Shown piece by piece: positions 24,911 through 34,377 of a stretch of 64,000 nt of DNA; within the stretch, counting starts at the first letter, position 1; each line of letters opens with the position of its first letter. The stretch lies in contig NZ_JARVSC010000004.1 of assembly GCF_030209375.1 (NCBI RefSeq), positions 124,001 through 188,000 on the forward strand, in the 5' to 3' direction. Under the pieces are notes generated by a model. That model made no database searches. It was not told where the DNA came from and saw nothing but the letters and a program-made list of their open reading frames with translations. The translations under genes were made by a program, and so were the position numbers. This DNA comes from Plantibacter sp. ME-Dv--P-122b (GTDB lineage Bacteria > Actinomycetota > Actinomycetes > Actinomycetales > Microbacteriaceae).

Positions 24911-25552
24911 ATGAGCACCCAGCAGCAGACACCCGCCTCGCCGGTCCAGACGGCGTCGCCCATCCGACACGGGGTGGTCGAGGACATCCTCGGGCTCCTC
25001 GTCGGCGTCACGGTCGTGTCGTTCGGGCTGTTCATCCTGAAGGCGGGATCGGCGGTGACCGGCGGGACGGCCGGCCTGTCGCTCCTCGTCAGCTACCTCG
25101 CGCCCGTGCCGTTCCCGGTGCTCTTCATCGCGATCAACCTGCCGTTCTTCCTGCTCGCCATCCGCGGCAAGGGCTGGGTGTTCACGCTGCGGAGCGGTGG
25201 CGCGATCGTGCTCGTGTCCGTCCTGTCGGGGGTGCACCCGCTGTTCCTGCCGGTCGGGCACATCGACCCGTTCTACGCGGCCGTGGTCGGCAACGTGCTC
25301 TGCGGCGTCGGCATCCTCATCCTGTTCCGACACCGAGCCAGTCTCGGTGGGTTCAACATCGCGGCACTGATCCTCCAGGACCGGTTCGGCATTCGCGCGG
25401 GCTACGTCCTCATGGCCGTCGACACCGTGGTGGTGCTCGTGTCGCTCGTGGCCGTGCCGCCGCTCAACGTGCTCGTCTCGGCGCTCGGCGCGGTCCTGCT
25501 CAATCTCATCCTCGCGCTGAACCACCGGCCGGGCCGCTACCTCGGGGTGTAG
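24911..25552 (+). CDS. YitT family membrane protein
   Basis: The 213-residue protein has five predicted helices. It shows the YitT signature around SFGLFILKAGSAVTGGTAGLSLL and the C-terminal helix LLNLILALNHRPGRYLGV. Members are uncharacterised inner-membrane proteins. Divergent placement from an Lrp regulator suggests a link to amino acid response. Confidence 0.82.
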   Translation: MSTQQQTPASPVQTASPIRHGVVEDILGLLVGVTVVSFGLFILKAGSAVTGGTAGLSLLVSYLAPVPFPVLFIAINLPFFLLAIRGKGWVFTLRSGGAIVLVSVLSGVHPLFLPVGHIDPFYAAVVGNVLCGVGILILFRHRASLGGFNIAALILQDRFGIRAGYVLMAVDTVVVLVSLVAVPPLNVLVSALGAVLLNLILALNHRPGRYLGV

Positions 25553-25585
25553 CGGACCGGACGTTCGAGCGCGTGCCCGCCGTGC

Positions 25586-26812
25586 CTACTGCTTGTAGGA
25601 CGACAGGAAGTTGCCGAGTCGCTCGATCGCGTCGGTGAGGACACGCTCCTCCGGCAGGGTGACGACCCGCAGGTGGTCGGGGTCCGGCCAGTTGAAGCCC
25701 GTGCCCTGGACGAGCAGGATGTGCTCCGCCACGAGCAGATCGTGGACGAGCAGCTCGTCGTCGTGGATCTCGTGGACCTCGGGGTCGAGGCGCGGGAAGG
25801 CGTAGAGGGCACCCATGGGCTTGGTGCAGGAGACACCGGGGATCGAGTTGAGGCCGGCCCAGGTGGCGTCGCGCTGCTCGAGCAGACGGCCGCTCGGCGC
25901 GATGAGGGCGTCGATCGACTGCACGCCGGAGAGCGCCGCCTGCACGGCGTGCTGCGCCGGCACGTTCGGGCACAGACGCGTGGAGGCCAGGAGGGTGATG
26001 CCCTCGAGGAAGCCCTTGGCGTGGTCGCGCGGCCCCGTGATGACGAGCCAGCCGGACCGGTAGCCGGCGACGCGGTAGGTCTTCGACAGGCCGTTGAACG
26101 TCAGGCAGAGGAGGTCGGGGGCGACGGTCGCCATCGGGATGTGGACGGCGTCGTCGTACAGGATGCGGTCGTAGATCTCGTCGGCGAGCAGCAGCAGCCC
26201 GTGCTCGCGTGCGACCCCGGCGATCTGCTCCAGCACTTCGCGGGAGTACACCGCACCCGTGGGGTTGTTCGGGTTGATGACGACGATCGCCTTGGTGTTC
26301 GGCGTGATCTTGGAGCGGATGTCCTCGATGTCCGGCGCCCAGTCTGCTTCCTCGTCGCAGCGGTAGTGCACCGGGGTGCCGCCCGCGAGGCTCGTCATCG
26401 CCGTCCACAGCGGGTAGTCGGGTGCGGGGATGAGGACCTCGTCGCCGTCGTCGAGCAGGGCCTGCATCGTCATCGTGATGAGCTCGGAGACGCCGTTGCC
26501 GAGGAACACCCACTCCGGATCGACCCGCGGGAAGCCCTCCATCTCCTCGTAGCGGTAGGAGACGGCCTGGCGTGCGGAGAGGATGCCGCGGCTGTCGCTG
26601 TACCCGTGGGAGTGGGGGAGCGCGGCGATCATGTCGCGCACGATCTGGTGCGGTGCCTCGAAGTCGAAGATGGCGGGGTTGCCGGTGTTGAGCTTGAGGA
26701 TGCGGTGCCCGTCGGCCTCGAGACGCACGGCCTCGACGAGGGCCTTCCCCCGGATCTCATAGAGGACGCTTTTCAGCTTGGAGGACTGGTCGAGGGTGCG
26801 GCGGGTGGTCAT
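25586..26812 (-). CDS. PLP-dependent aminotransferase (AlaA/aspartate aminotransferase-like)
   Basis: The 408-residue class I aminotransferase has GNGVSELI for cofactor phosphate contact, NPNNPTGAVYS, ADEIYDRI and the PLP lysine in SKTYRVAGYRSGW. The N-terminus (KLKSVLYEIRGKAL) and overall length match actinobacterial alanine transaminases. ATG 26812 is used; a GTG six bases upstream is possible. It is monocistronic. Confidence 0.88.
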   Translation of the reverse strand: MTTRRTLDQSSKLKSVLYEIRGKALVEAVRLEADGHRILKLNTGNPAIFDFEAPHQIVRDMIAALPHSHGYSDSRGILSARQAVSYRYEEMEGFPRVDPEWVFLGNGVSELITMTMQALLDDGDEVLIPAPDYPLWTAMTSLAGGTPVHYRCDEEADWAPDIEDIRSKITPNTKAIVVINPNNPTGAVYSREVLEQIAGVAREHGLLLLADEIYDRILYDDAVHIPMATVAPDLLCLTFNGLSKTYRVAGYRSGWLVITGPRDHAKGFLEGITLLASTRLCPNVPAQHAVQAALSGVQSIDALIAPSGRLLEQRDATWAGLNSIPGVSCTKPMGALYAFPRLDPEVHEIHDDELLVHDLLVAEHILLVQGTGFNWPDPDHLRVVTLPEERVLTDAIERLGNFLSSYKQ

Positions 26813-26890
26813 CCCCACAGGCTACTGCGGTGACCTGCGCGCGTGGCAGTGCCGATTCGGGGATCGCGGCTCCCGCGGTCGGCTCCGGTG

Positions 26891-27964
26891 TCAGTCGACC
26901 AGGGCCTCGAGGCGGGCGAGGAGCACCGGACGAGGAGGACGTGCCGTGCGGACGACGTCGAGCGCGGTTCGGCCGTCGGCGAGGACGACGGTCGGGTCGA
27001 GGCCAGGTGCGGCGAGCAGCGCGTCGTACAGCGGTTCCAGTCGCCCCTCGGGGAAGTTGCCCTGCCCGGCGAGCGCGGTCAGCGGAACGCCGTTCGAGGG
27101 CGACGACGCATTGACATCGGCGCCCGCGCTGATGAGTGCGCGGAGCACCCGGGCGTCCTGCTCCGCCTCGCGCGCACCGGAGCGATCGAGCGCGAGGTGG
27201 AGGACGCTGTCACCCTCGGCGGTGCGGAGGGTGACGTCGGCACCGTCGGCCAGCAGCTGCGGGACGAGCGCGGAGCGGACGGCGAGATCAGGGTTGCGCA
27301 GGACGGCGTGGAGCAGGCTGTCGCCGTTCTCGTCGATGGCGGACGCGAGTCCAGGGGTGTACACGGCACGGATCTCATCGAGGTTCTGCCAGGTCGCCGT
27401 GCGGGTCAGGGCCTCATCCGTGGGAGCGAGTCCGGCCGCGTCCAGGTACGCCGTCACCAGGTCGAACAGCTGCGGGCGCCGGAAGCGACTCGAGCGCGCC
27501 CGGTCGAGCACCGACCGCCCGTGCGGGTCGGGCGCGAGGAGCTCGAGGCCCGGCTGGTCGAAGAACGCACGGTAGTAGGGTTCGAGCTCCTCGGCAGACA
27601 GCTTCGGGTGGTCGACTTCCTCCACCGGGCGGCGCTGGTGTCGTCCGGCGGGTCGGTTCACGTCCGTGCCGGCGGCGATGAGGCGGCGGATCAGTGGAGG
27701 GTCGACCTCGGGGTCCCGGGCACGCTGCGCCAGCAGGACGTGCAGCAGGGTGTACCCCTCGTCGAGGACGACCGTCGCGTCCGCACCGTCGTCGAGGAGC
27801 CGCCCGACGATGAACGCACGGGTCGCCGGATCCTGGTTGGACATCGCCTCGGCCACGAGCGGCAGGCCGGTCGAATCGGTGTACGAGGGCCACGTCCCGG
27901 GGTCGTAGGCCGCCTCGAAGTCCTCGATGCTCGCGCGCTTCAACCAGTAGGGGCGGACCACCAT
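26891..27964 (-). CDS. Ankyrin-repeat protein
   Basis: The 357-residue protein contains at least five ankyrin-like repeats, for example EGYTLLHVLLAQRARDP, NGDSLLHAVLRNPDLAV, EGDSVLHLALDRSGA and NGVPLTALAG, each ending in an AGADVN-type turn. It has no signal peptide or catalytic domain. It probably serves as a protein-binding scaffold; there is no catalase or other partner beside it. Confidence 0.82.
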   Translation of the reverse strand: MVVRPYWLKRASIEDFEAAYDPGTWPSYTDSTGLPLVAEAMSNQDPATRAFIVGRLLDDGADATVVLDEGYTLLHVLLAQRARDPEVDPPLIRRLIAAGTDVNRPAGRHQRRPVEEVDHPKLSAEELEPYYRAFFDQPGLELLAPDPHGRSVLDRARSSRFRRPQLFDLVTAYLDAAGLAPTDEALTRTATWQNLDEIRAVYTPGLASAIDENGDSLLHAVLRNPDLAVRSALVPQLLADGADVTLRTAEGDSVLHLALDRSGAREAEQDARVLRALISAGADVNASSPSNGVPLTALAGQGNFPEGRLEPLYDALLAAPGLDPTVVLADGRTALDVVRTARPPRPVLLARLEALVD

Positions 27965-28153
27965 CGGGACATCCTCCGATCAGGCGGCACCGGCGGAGTG
28001 GGCCGCGTCCACCAGCCTAGGCGGACGCCCCGCGCGCTGTCCCGCTGGGCACCCGCTGTCAACAACGGGGACACGATTCGTCCACGTTCAGGGTAGAGGA
28101 GTACCGTCAGACGCTGGCGGTCAAGACTGCCTGGTCAGAGGCACGGAGGAATC

Positions 28154-29179
28154 GTGACCGGAAACGCAACTACCCGATTCGACAATGTGGCCATGTTGTC
28201 GGTGGCGAGCACGCTGCCGTCCGCAGTGGTGACCTCGGTCGAGATCGAAGAGGGCCTCGCGGCCGCGATGAAACGCGCCCGCCTCCCGAAGGGCATCCTG
28301 CGACGCGTCGCCGGTGTGGTCGAGCGACGGCACTGGGGGCCCGGCGAGAACTCGGACGACGCCACGGTGTCGGCCGGTCGACGTGCGCTCGCCGAGGCGG
28401 GTATCTCGCCCTCGCAGATCGGGCTCATGATCAACACCTCGGTGACGAGGCAGCACCTCGAGCCCTCCGTCGCCGTCCGCATCCACGACGGCCTCGGCTT
28501 GCCGAGTTCGGCCATCAACTTCGACATCGCCAACGCCTGCCTCGGCTTCGTGACCGGCATGACGATGGCGGCCGCGATGATCGAGTCCGGCCAGATCGAG
28601 TACGCGCTCATCGTCAACGGCGAGGACGCGAGCGAGGTGCACGCCAACACGATCGAGCGCCTCAGCGGCAGCACGATCGACCGCGACGACTTCATGAGCG
28701 AGTTCGCCTCCCTCACCCTCGGCTCCGGGGCCGCCGCCGCCGTCATCGGGCCGGCCGACCGTCACCCCGAGGGACACCGCATCCTCGGCGGCGTCACCCG
28801 CGCGGCGACGGAGTTCAACCACCTCTGCGTCGGCAGTGTCGACGGCATGTTCACCGACGCCCGAGCGCTCCTCAAGGGCGGGCTCGACCTCGTCGTCTCC
28901 GCCTGGAAGGAAGCCGCCGGCGACTCGTGGCGTTGGTCGAAGATGGACCGCTACATCACCCACCAGGTGTCGTCTATCCACACGGACTCCATGGTGAAGG
29001 CCGCGTCGCTCGACCGCAGTCGCGTGCCGGTCACCTATCCCTACCTCGGCAACGTCGGACCGGCCTCCATCCCGATCACCCTCGCCGATCAGCAGTCGAC
29101 CCTGAACAAGGGCGACCGCGTCCTCCTCATGGGCGTCGGCTCGGGGCTGAACACCGGCCTGATGGAGCTCGCGTGGTAG
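28154..29179 (+). CDS. oleA: OleA: acyl-CoA head-to-head condensing enzyme
   Basis: The 341-residue thiolase-fold enzyme condenses two fatty acyl-CoAs to a 2-alkyl-3-ketoacid (beta-keto acid), the first step of long-chain olefin synthesis. The triad is visible: Cys129 in NACLGF, His270 in THQVSSIH and Asn300 in YLGNVGPAS. A Glu in RQHLEPSVAV corresponds to the OleA general base that separates it from FabH. The GTG start at 28154 has GGAGGA just upstream, with rather short spacing. It heads a tightly overlapping operon with oleBC and oleD. Confidence 0.92.
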   Translation: MTGNATTRFDNVAMLSVASTLPSAVVTSVEIEEGLAAAMKRARLPKGILRRVAGVVERRHWGPGENSDDATVSAGRRALAEAGISPSQIGLMINTSVTRQHLEPSVAVRIHDGLGLPSSAINFDIANACLGFVTGMTMAAAMIESGQIEYALIVNGEDASEVHANTIERLSGSTIDRDDFMSEFASLTLGSGAAAAVIGPADRHPEGHRILGGVTRAATEFNHLCVGSVDGMFTDARALLKGGLDLVVSAWKEAAGDSWRWSKMDRYITHQVSSIHTDSMVKAASLDRSRVPVTYPYLGNVGPASIPITLADQQSTLNKGDRVLLMGVGSGLNTGLMELAW

Positions 29180-31851
29180 CGGGCACGGTCGCCGCGAACA
29201 TCGGGCTGCGGACGATGGGCGTGCGCGCCGCCGGTCTGCCGGGCCTGCCCGCGCGGTACTCGCACCGCATCGACGTCCCCGGTCGGCTGGCGGACGACGG
29301 CGTGACGAGGAACTGGCACTACCTCGACACCACCGACGCGCTCAGCGACGCCGGTGTCGAACCGGTCGGCACCGTCCTCGCCGTCCACGGCAACCCGACC
29401 TGGTCGTACCTCTGGCGCTCGCTCATCACCCGGTCCGTCGAGCAGGCCCAGGCCGGCGGGACCGCCTGGCGCGTCGTCGCCGTCGACCAGCTCGAGATGG
29501 GCTGGTCGGAGCGCACGGAGGTCACCCGCACCCTCGAACAGCGGATCGCCGACCTCGCAGCCTTCTCCGAGGCGCTGGGCCTCACCGGTCCCGTCGTCAC
29601 TCTCGGTCACGACTGGGGCGGTGTCGTCTCCCTCGGCTGGGCCACCGAGCACCCGGAGCTCCTCGTCGGGTCGATGCTGCTCAACACGGCCGTGCACCAC
29701 CCGGAGGGCACCCCGATCCCCGCGCCCCTGCGGCTCGCCGGCGCTCGCGGCATGCTCGGCGCCGGCTCGGTCCAGACGACCGCCTTCCTCGACACGACGC
29801 TGTCGCTCGCGTCCCCACCGCTCGACCGCGACGTCCGCGACGCGTACCGCAGCCCGTACTCCGCCCCTGCGCGCCGTCGCGGCATCGGCGCGTTCGTCGC
29901 CGACATCCCGGCGACCCCGGAGCATGTCAGCTTCCCGCGCCTCGAGCGCCTCGCCGACGACGTCGCCCAGCTCCGCGTCCCGGCGGTCATGCTGTGGGGT
30001 CCGCGCGATCCGATCTTCAGCGACCGCTACCTCGACGACCTCGCCGACCGCCTCCCGCACGCCGAGGTCCACCGCTTCGCCGGCGCGGGTCACCTCGTCA
30101 TCGAGGACGCCCCGGTCGCGGAGTCGTTGCTCACGTGGCTCGACGACAGCCTGCCGCAGGGTGCGCCTGTTGCAGCGGTGCCGGTGGAGTCCGCCGCCGC
30201 TGCGACCGAGCAGCCCGACTTCGAACCACTCTGGCGGCGGTTGGACGAGCGGCGCACTGACGACGGCGACGCGATCGTCGAACAGCGCGGGGCGGGTGCG
30301 GCTCGTCGCGTCAGCTGGCGGCAGCTCGACGACCGCGTGACGCGCCTGGCCGCCGGTCTGCACCGCATCGGTGTCCGGCGAGGCGACCGCGTGTCCCTGC
30401 TCGTCACCCCCGGCGCCACGCTCACCGCCGTGATCTACGCCTGCCTGCGCATCGGCGCGGTCGTGGTGGTCGCCGACGCCGGACTCGGCGTACGCGGTCT
30501 CTCCCAGGCGGTCCGAGGGGCATGGCCGTCCTACGTCATCGGCGAGACCAAGGGGCTCGCCGCCGCGCGGGCACTCGGCTGGCCGGGCGTGAAGATCTCG
30601 GCGGCCCGTCTCCCCGGCGCGACCGCAGCGGCCCTCGGCGTCTCGCACAGCCTCAAGGACCTGCTCGACACCCGTACGACGCCTGAGCTGCCCAGCGAAC
30701 CCGGCCCGACCGACCTCGCGGCGATCCTCTACACCTCGGGATCGACCGGCCCGGCGAAGGGTGTGAAGTACACCCACGCCCAGCTGTCGTCGTTGCGCGA
30801 CGTCCTGTCGGAGCACTTCGCGATCACCGCGGACTCCGGGCTCGTCACCGGGTTCGCGCCGTTCGCGCTGCTCGGCCCGGCGCTCGGAGCCCGTTCCTCG
30901 ACGCCGGAGATGGACATCTCGGCGCCCCGGACGCTCACCGCCCGGGCGGTCGCTGCCGCCGTGGCCGAGACGGACGCCGACATCGTCTTCCTCTCGCCAG
31001 CCGCCATCCTGAACGTGGTCGCGACGGCCGACGCGCTCGACAGTGCGGACCGTCAGGCGCTCCAGGGCGTCAAGACCGTGCTCTCGACGGGCGCACCCGT
31101 CAGCCGACAGCTCCTCACCGCGCTCGTGGGTGTCCTGCCCAACGCCTCCGCGCACGCGGTCTACGGCATGACCGAATGCCTGCTCGTCTCGGACATCACC
31201 CTCGACACGCTGCCCGACGAGGACACCGAGCACACGGGCGTGTGCGTCGGGACGCCGATCGGTGGTGTCGACGTGCGCATCAGCCCGCTCGACGAGGCCG
31301 GCCGCGCCACGGGTGCGCCGACGCAGGACGCCGACCGCCTGGGTGAGGTCATCATCTCGGCGGAGCACCTCAAGTCGCAGTACGACCGTCTCTGGTTGAC
31401 CGATCGGGCCGCCGTCCGCGACGTGGCCGAGGGCGGGCGCTGGCACCGCACCGGCGATGTCGGGCATCTCGACGCCGATGGCCGCCTCTGGATCGAGGGC
31501 CGCCTGCCGCACGTGATCGCGACTCAGGACGGCCCGATCGCTCCGGTCGGACCGGAGCAGGCGATCGAGACGGTGCCGCTCGTTCGCCGTGCCGCCGTCG
31601 TCGGTGTCGGGCCCGAGGGCCTCCGCCAGTGCGTCGCGATCGTCGAGACGACCACGGGCACGAAGCGGGTCCAGCTCGCCGACGCCGACCTCGCAGCACA
31701 GGTGCGCGACGCTTCGACGCAGCCGCTCGTCGCGGTGTTCGTCGTACCCGAGCTGCCGACCGACATCCGCCACAACTCCAAGATCGACCGCACCCGCCTG
31801 TCGGTGTGGGCGGAAGGCACCCTGGCCGGTGAACGGCTGAGCACCCCGTGA
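29173..31851 (+). CDS. oleBC: OleBC fusion: beta-lactone decarboxylase and beta-lactone synthetase
   Basis: The 892-residue protein fuses two steps. Residues 1 to about 335 are an alpha/beta hydrolase of haloalkane dehalogenase type (OleB) with nucleophile Asp147 in GHDWGG. Residues 350-892 are an AMP-forming adenylate domain (OleC) with YTSGSTGPAKGVKYTH, YGMTECLLVSD and RTGDVGHLDADGRLWIEGR. OleC makes the beta-lactone and OleB decarboxylates it to the cis-olefin. The GTG at 29173 overlaps the oleA stop by seven bases. Such fusions are typical of actinobacteria such as Micrococcus. Confidence 0.92.
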   Translation: MVAGTVAANIGLRTMGVRAAGLPGLPARYSHRIDVPGRLADDGVTRNWHYLDTTDALSDAGVEPVGTVLAVHGNPTWSYLWRSLITRSVEQAQAGGTAWRVVAVDQLEMGWSERTEVTRTLEQRIADLAAFSEALGLTGPVVTLGHDWGGVVSLGWATEHPELLVGSMLLNTAVHHPEGTPIPAPLRLAGARGMLGAGSVQTTAFLDTTLSLASPPLDRDVRDAYRSPYSAPARRRGIGAFVADIPATPEHVSFPRLERLADDVAQLRVPAVMLWGPRDPIFSDRYLDDLADRLPHAEVHRFAGAGHLVIEDAPVAESLLTWLDDSLPQGAPVAAVPVESAAAATEQPDFEPLWRRLDERRTDDGDAIVEQRGAGAARRVSWRQLDDRVTRLAAGLHRIGVRRGDRVSLLVTPGATLTAVIYACLRIGAVVVVADAGLGVRGLSQAVRGAWPSYVIGETKGLAAARALGWPGVKISAARLPGATAAALGVSHSLKDLLDTRTTPELPSEPGPTDLAAILYTSGSTGPAKGVKYTHAQLSSLRDVLSEHFAITADSGLVTGFAPFALLGPALGARSSTPEMDISAPRTLTARAVAAAVAETDADIVFLSPAAILNVVATADALDSADRQALQGVKTVLSTGAPVSRQLLTALVGVLPNASAHAVYGMTECLLVSDITLDTLPDEDTEHTGVCVGTPIGGVDVRISPLDEAGRATGAPTQDADRLGEVIISAEHLKSQYDRLWLTDRAAVRDVAEGGRWHRTGDVGHLDADGRLWIEGRLPHVIATQDGPIAPVGPEQAIETVPLVRRAAVVGVGPEGLRQCVAIVETTTGTKRVQLADADLAAQVRDASTQPLVAVFVVPELPTDIRHNSKIDRTRLSVWAEGTLAGERLSTP

Positions 31852-32816
31852 CGGTCCTCGTCACCGGCGCGAGCGGCATGCTCGGCCGTGAGGTCGCCCT
31901 TGAGCTACTCCGCAACGGACATCGGGTCCGGGTATTGCAGCGTGGGCCATCCGCCCTCACCGACGTCGAGGAGGTGCGCGGATCCATCACCGACGCGGCC
32001 GTCGTCGAGTCGGCGATGGACGGTGTCGACGCGGTCGTCCATCTGGCCGCGAAGGTCTCGTTGGCGGGCGACCCGGCGGAGTTCGAGCGGGTCAACGTCG
32101 CCGGGGCCGAGGTCGTCCTCGACGCGGCCGAGACCGCGGGCGTCTCACGGTTCGTCCACATCTCGTCGCCGTCCGTCGCGCATGGAGGCTCGGCGCTCGT
32201 GGGTGTCGGCGCGGAACCGGCCGACCCGGACGCAGCACGCGGGGAGTATGCGCGGACGAAGGCGCAGGGCGAGCTGCTCGCCCTCGCGCGGGACCGTCGC
32301 GGCTTCGCGGTCGTCGTCGTGCGGCCGCATCTCGTCTGGGGTCCGGGCGATCCGCAGCTCGTCGAGCGCATCGTCGACCGCGCGCGCCGCGGACGGTTGC
32401 CCCTGCTCGACGACGGGACAGCCCTCATCGACAGCACGTACGTCGCGAACGCGGCGTCGGCCATCGCGGCGGCCCTCGAACACGCGGAGACGGCACACGG
32501 GCGGGCATTCGTAGTGACGAACGGCGAGCCGCGTCCGGTCGGCGAGCTGCTCGCGGGCATCTGTCGTGCTGCCGGCGTGAAGCCGCCCGCCTTCAGCGTC
32601 CCCGCCGGCGTCGCCCGAGCTGCCGGTGGGCTCGTCGAGCGCCTGTGGAGCATCCGCCCCGGCGCCGATGAGCCGCCGATGACGCGCTTCCTCGCGGAAC
32701 AGCTGTCGACCGCTCACTGGTTCGACCAGCGCCAGACCCGCGCGGCCTTGCACTGGACACCGGCGGTCTCGATCGACGAGGGCCTCGAACGCCTGGCGGC
32801 GCACTACCGCGCCTGA
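31848..32816 (+). CDS. oleD: OleD: 2-alkyl-3-ketoacid reductase
   Basis: The 322-residue extended short-chain dehydrogenase has TGASGMLG for NADPH binding (residues 6-13) and the catalytic Tyr134-x3-Lys138 pair in EYARTK. It reduces the OleA product to the beta-hydroxy acid used by OleC. Its GTG overlaps the oleBC stop as GTGA, so the three genes are translationally coupled. The order A-BC-D differs from the reaction order A-D-C-B. Confidence 0.9.
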   Translation: MTVLVTGASGMLGREVALELLRNGHRVRVLQRGPSALTDVEEVRGSITDAAVVESAMDGVDAVVHLAAKVSLAGDPAEFERVNVAGAEVVLDAAETAGVSRFVHISSPSVAHGGSALVGVGAEPADPDAARGEYARTKAQGELLALARDRRGFAVVVVRPHLVWGPGDPQLVERIVDRARRGRLPLLDDGTALIDSTYVANAASAIAAALEHAETAHGRAFVVTNGEPRPVGELLAGICRAAGVKPPAFSVPAGVARAAGGLVERLWSIRPGADEPPMTRFLAEQLSTAHWFDQRQTRAALHWTPAVSIDEGLERLAAHYRA

Positions 32817-32864
32817 GCCGGAGACGAGTCGGTCCCGGACCACTGGCAGCGTCTGCGTACCAGC

Positions 32865-32917
32865 CCCCGCCGCCGCACATCCAGACACCCGTGGGCCGAC
32901 ATGAAGCGGCGGCGGGG
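32865..32917 (+). terminator. Hairpin downstream of the ole operon
   Basis: CCCCGCCGCCGC (32865-32876) pairs perfectly with GCGGCGGCGGGG (32906-32917) over a 29-base loop. An alternative pairing of CCAGAC with GTCTGG overlaps it. The remaining 150 bases before the lipase gene hold no gene. Confidence 0.6.
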
Positions 32918-33073
32918 TCTGGGCCACACCCGGGCGAGGGAGCCCGGTAGTGAGCATGTTACCGGTTGGCGGCATCCGTGTCGTCGAGCGGAACACGTGA
33001 TAGGCGAGATGTTCGCGTATCCCGAGGTTCTCACCCGTCGCGCCTGTCCAGACGACGGTCTACCGTGTGAGCT

Positions 33074-34351
33074 ATGACGACGCGAGACGATTCCGACCCG
33101 GCAACCGGGGACGGATCCGCCCCGCCCCATCGCGTCCATCCGCCCCGTCGTCGAGTTGTCGGGCGGATCATCGGCGTTGCTGCGTTGGTCGCGTTCATCG
33201 TGGCGGCACCCGCCGTCGCGCGTCTGCTCGACTTCGGCGTGCGTGTGGGGGAGGGGGCGGCGGTCGAGTCCTCGGTGGAGGGCTTCTACGGCTCCGCAAC
33301 GCCCACACCGGCCTCGACCGCAGCACCTCCAGGCACGATCGTGCGGAGCGAGCCCGTCGTCGGTGCGCCAGACGGTGCCGCGGCGCTGCGGGTCGTCTAC
33401 CACTCGACCGATGTCGACGGCGCCGACATCCTCGTCTCCGGTCTCATCGTCGCGCCGGGTGAACAGGTGGCGGCCGGGACCCGGACGGTCGTGTCCTGGG
33501 CGCACCCGACGACCGGGATCGCACCGCATTGTGCTCCATCGAGTGGTATCGCGCCGTTCGCTCTCATCGAGGGACTCACCGACCTGCTCGCGGACGGCAA
33601 CGTCGTCGTCGCCACCGACTACGCGGGTATGGGGGTCCCCGGCCCGGCGTCGTTCCTCATCGGAGCGACCGAGGCGGCGAACGTCCTCGACATCGCCCGT
33701 GCCGCGCAGCACGTCGAGGGCATCGGCGCCAGTGACCGCGTCGTGCTGTGGGGGCACTCGCAGGGCGGACACGCGGCCTTGTTCGCGGCGCAGCGTGCCG
33801 CCACCTACGCGCCCGAGCTCGACGTACGGGGCGTCGCGGTGGCGGCTCCGGCGAGCGACCTGGCGGCGCTCCTTCAGGACGACATCCGCGACGTCTCCGG
33901 CGTCACGATCGGGGCCTACGCCTTCAACGCCTACGCGGAGGCCTACGCCGACCGGCTGCCGACGGACCCGCTGAGCACCATCCTCTCCCCGGCCGGGGTG
34001 GTAGCGGTGCCCCAGATGGCGAAACTGTGCCTCCTCGGGCAGAACAAACGGTTGCACGACATCGCCGACCCGATGATCGGCTCGTTCTTGTCGGCTGATC
34101 CGGCGACGGCGCCCGTGTGGAGCGAGCTCCTGCAGGAGAACACACCGACCGAGCGGATCACCGTGCCGCTCTTCGTCGCACAGGGGTCGAAGGACACGCT
34201 CATCCGGCCTACCGTGACCGCCGCTTACGTCGCCGCGCAGGAGCAGGCCGGCGCGACGGTGACCTCACACGTCTACCCCGAAGCCGATCACGCCACCGTC
34301 GCCCTCACCGCCCTCGCCGACCTGCGGGCCTGGATGCGCACGGTGGGTTGA
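33074..34351 (+). CDS. Secretory lipase family protein (alpha/beta hydrolase)
   Basis: The 425-residue protein has one hydrophobic segment near residues 33-52 (IIGVAALVAFIVAAPAVARLL) that could be a signal or anchor. The LIP-type alpha/beta hydrolase fold (PF03583) follows. The nucleophile elbow is WGHSQGGHAA, the acid lies near GSKDTLI and the His near EADHATVAL. It probably acts outside the membrane on esters or triglycerides. It is monocistronic. Confidence 0.85.
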   Translation: MTTRDDSDPATGDGSAPPHRVHPPRRRVVGRIIGVAALVAFIVAAPAVARLLDFGVRVGEGAAVESSVEGFYGSATPTPASTAAPPGTIVRSEPVVGAPDGAAALRVVYHSTDVDGADILVSGLIVAPGEQVAAGTRTVVSWAHPTTGIAPHCAPSSGIAPFALIEGLTDLLADGNVVVATDYAGMGVPGPASFLIGATEAANVLDIARAAQHVEGIGASDRVVLWGHSQGGHAALFAAQRAATYAPELDVRGVAVAAPASDLAALLQDDIRDVSGVTIGAYAFNAYAEAYADRLPTDPLSTILSPAGVVAVPQMAKLCLLGQNKRLHDIADPMIGSFLSADPATAPVWSELLQENTPTERITVPLFVAQGSKDTLIRPTVTAAYVAAQEQAGATVTSHVYPEADHATVALTALADLRAWMRTVG

Positions 34352-34377
34352 AGCGCAGCGGATGCCAGACTGGGCGG

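Noticed and set aside
29089-31773. 894-codon open frame antisense to oleBC
   Set aside because: It mirrors the codon bias of oleBC, contains no domain and is Arg/Asp/Val-rich throughout, the usual artefact of GC-rich coding DNA.
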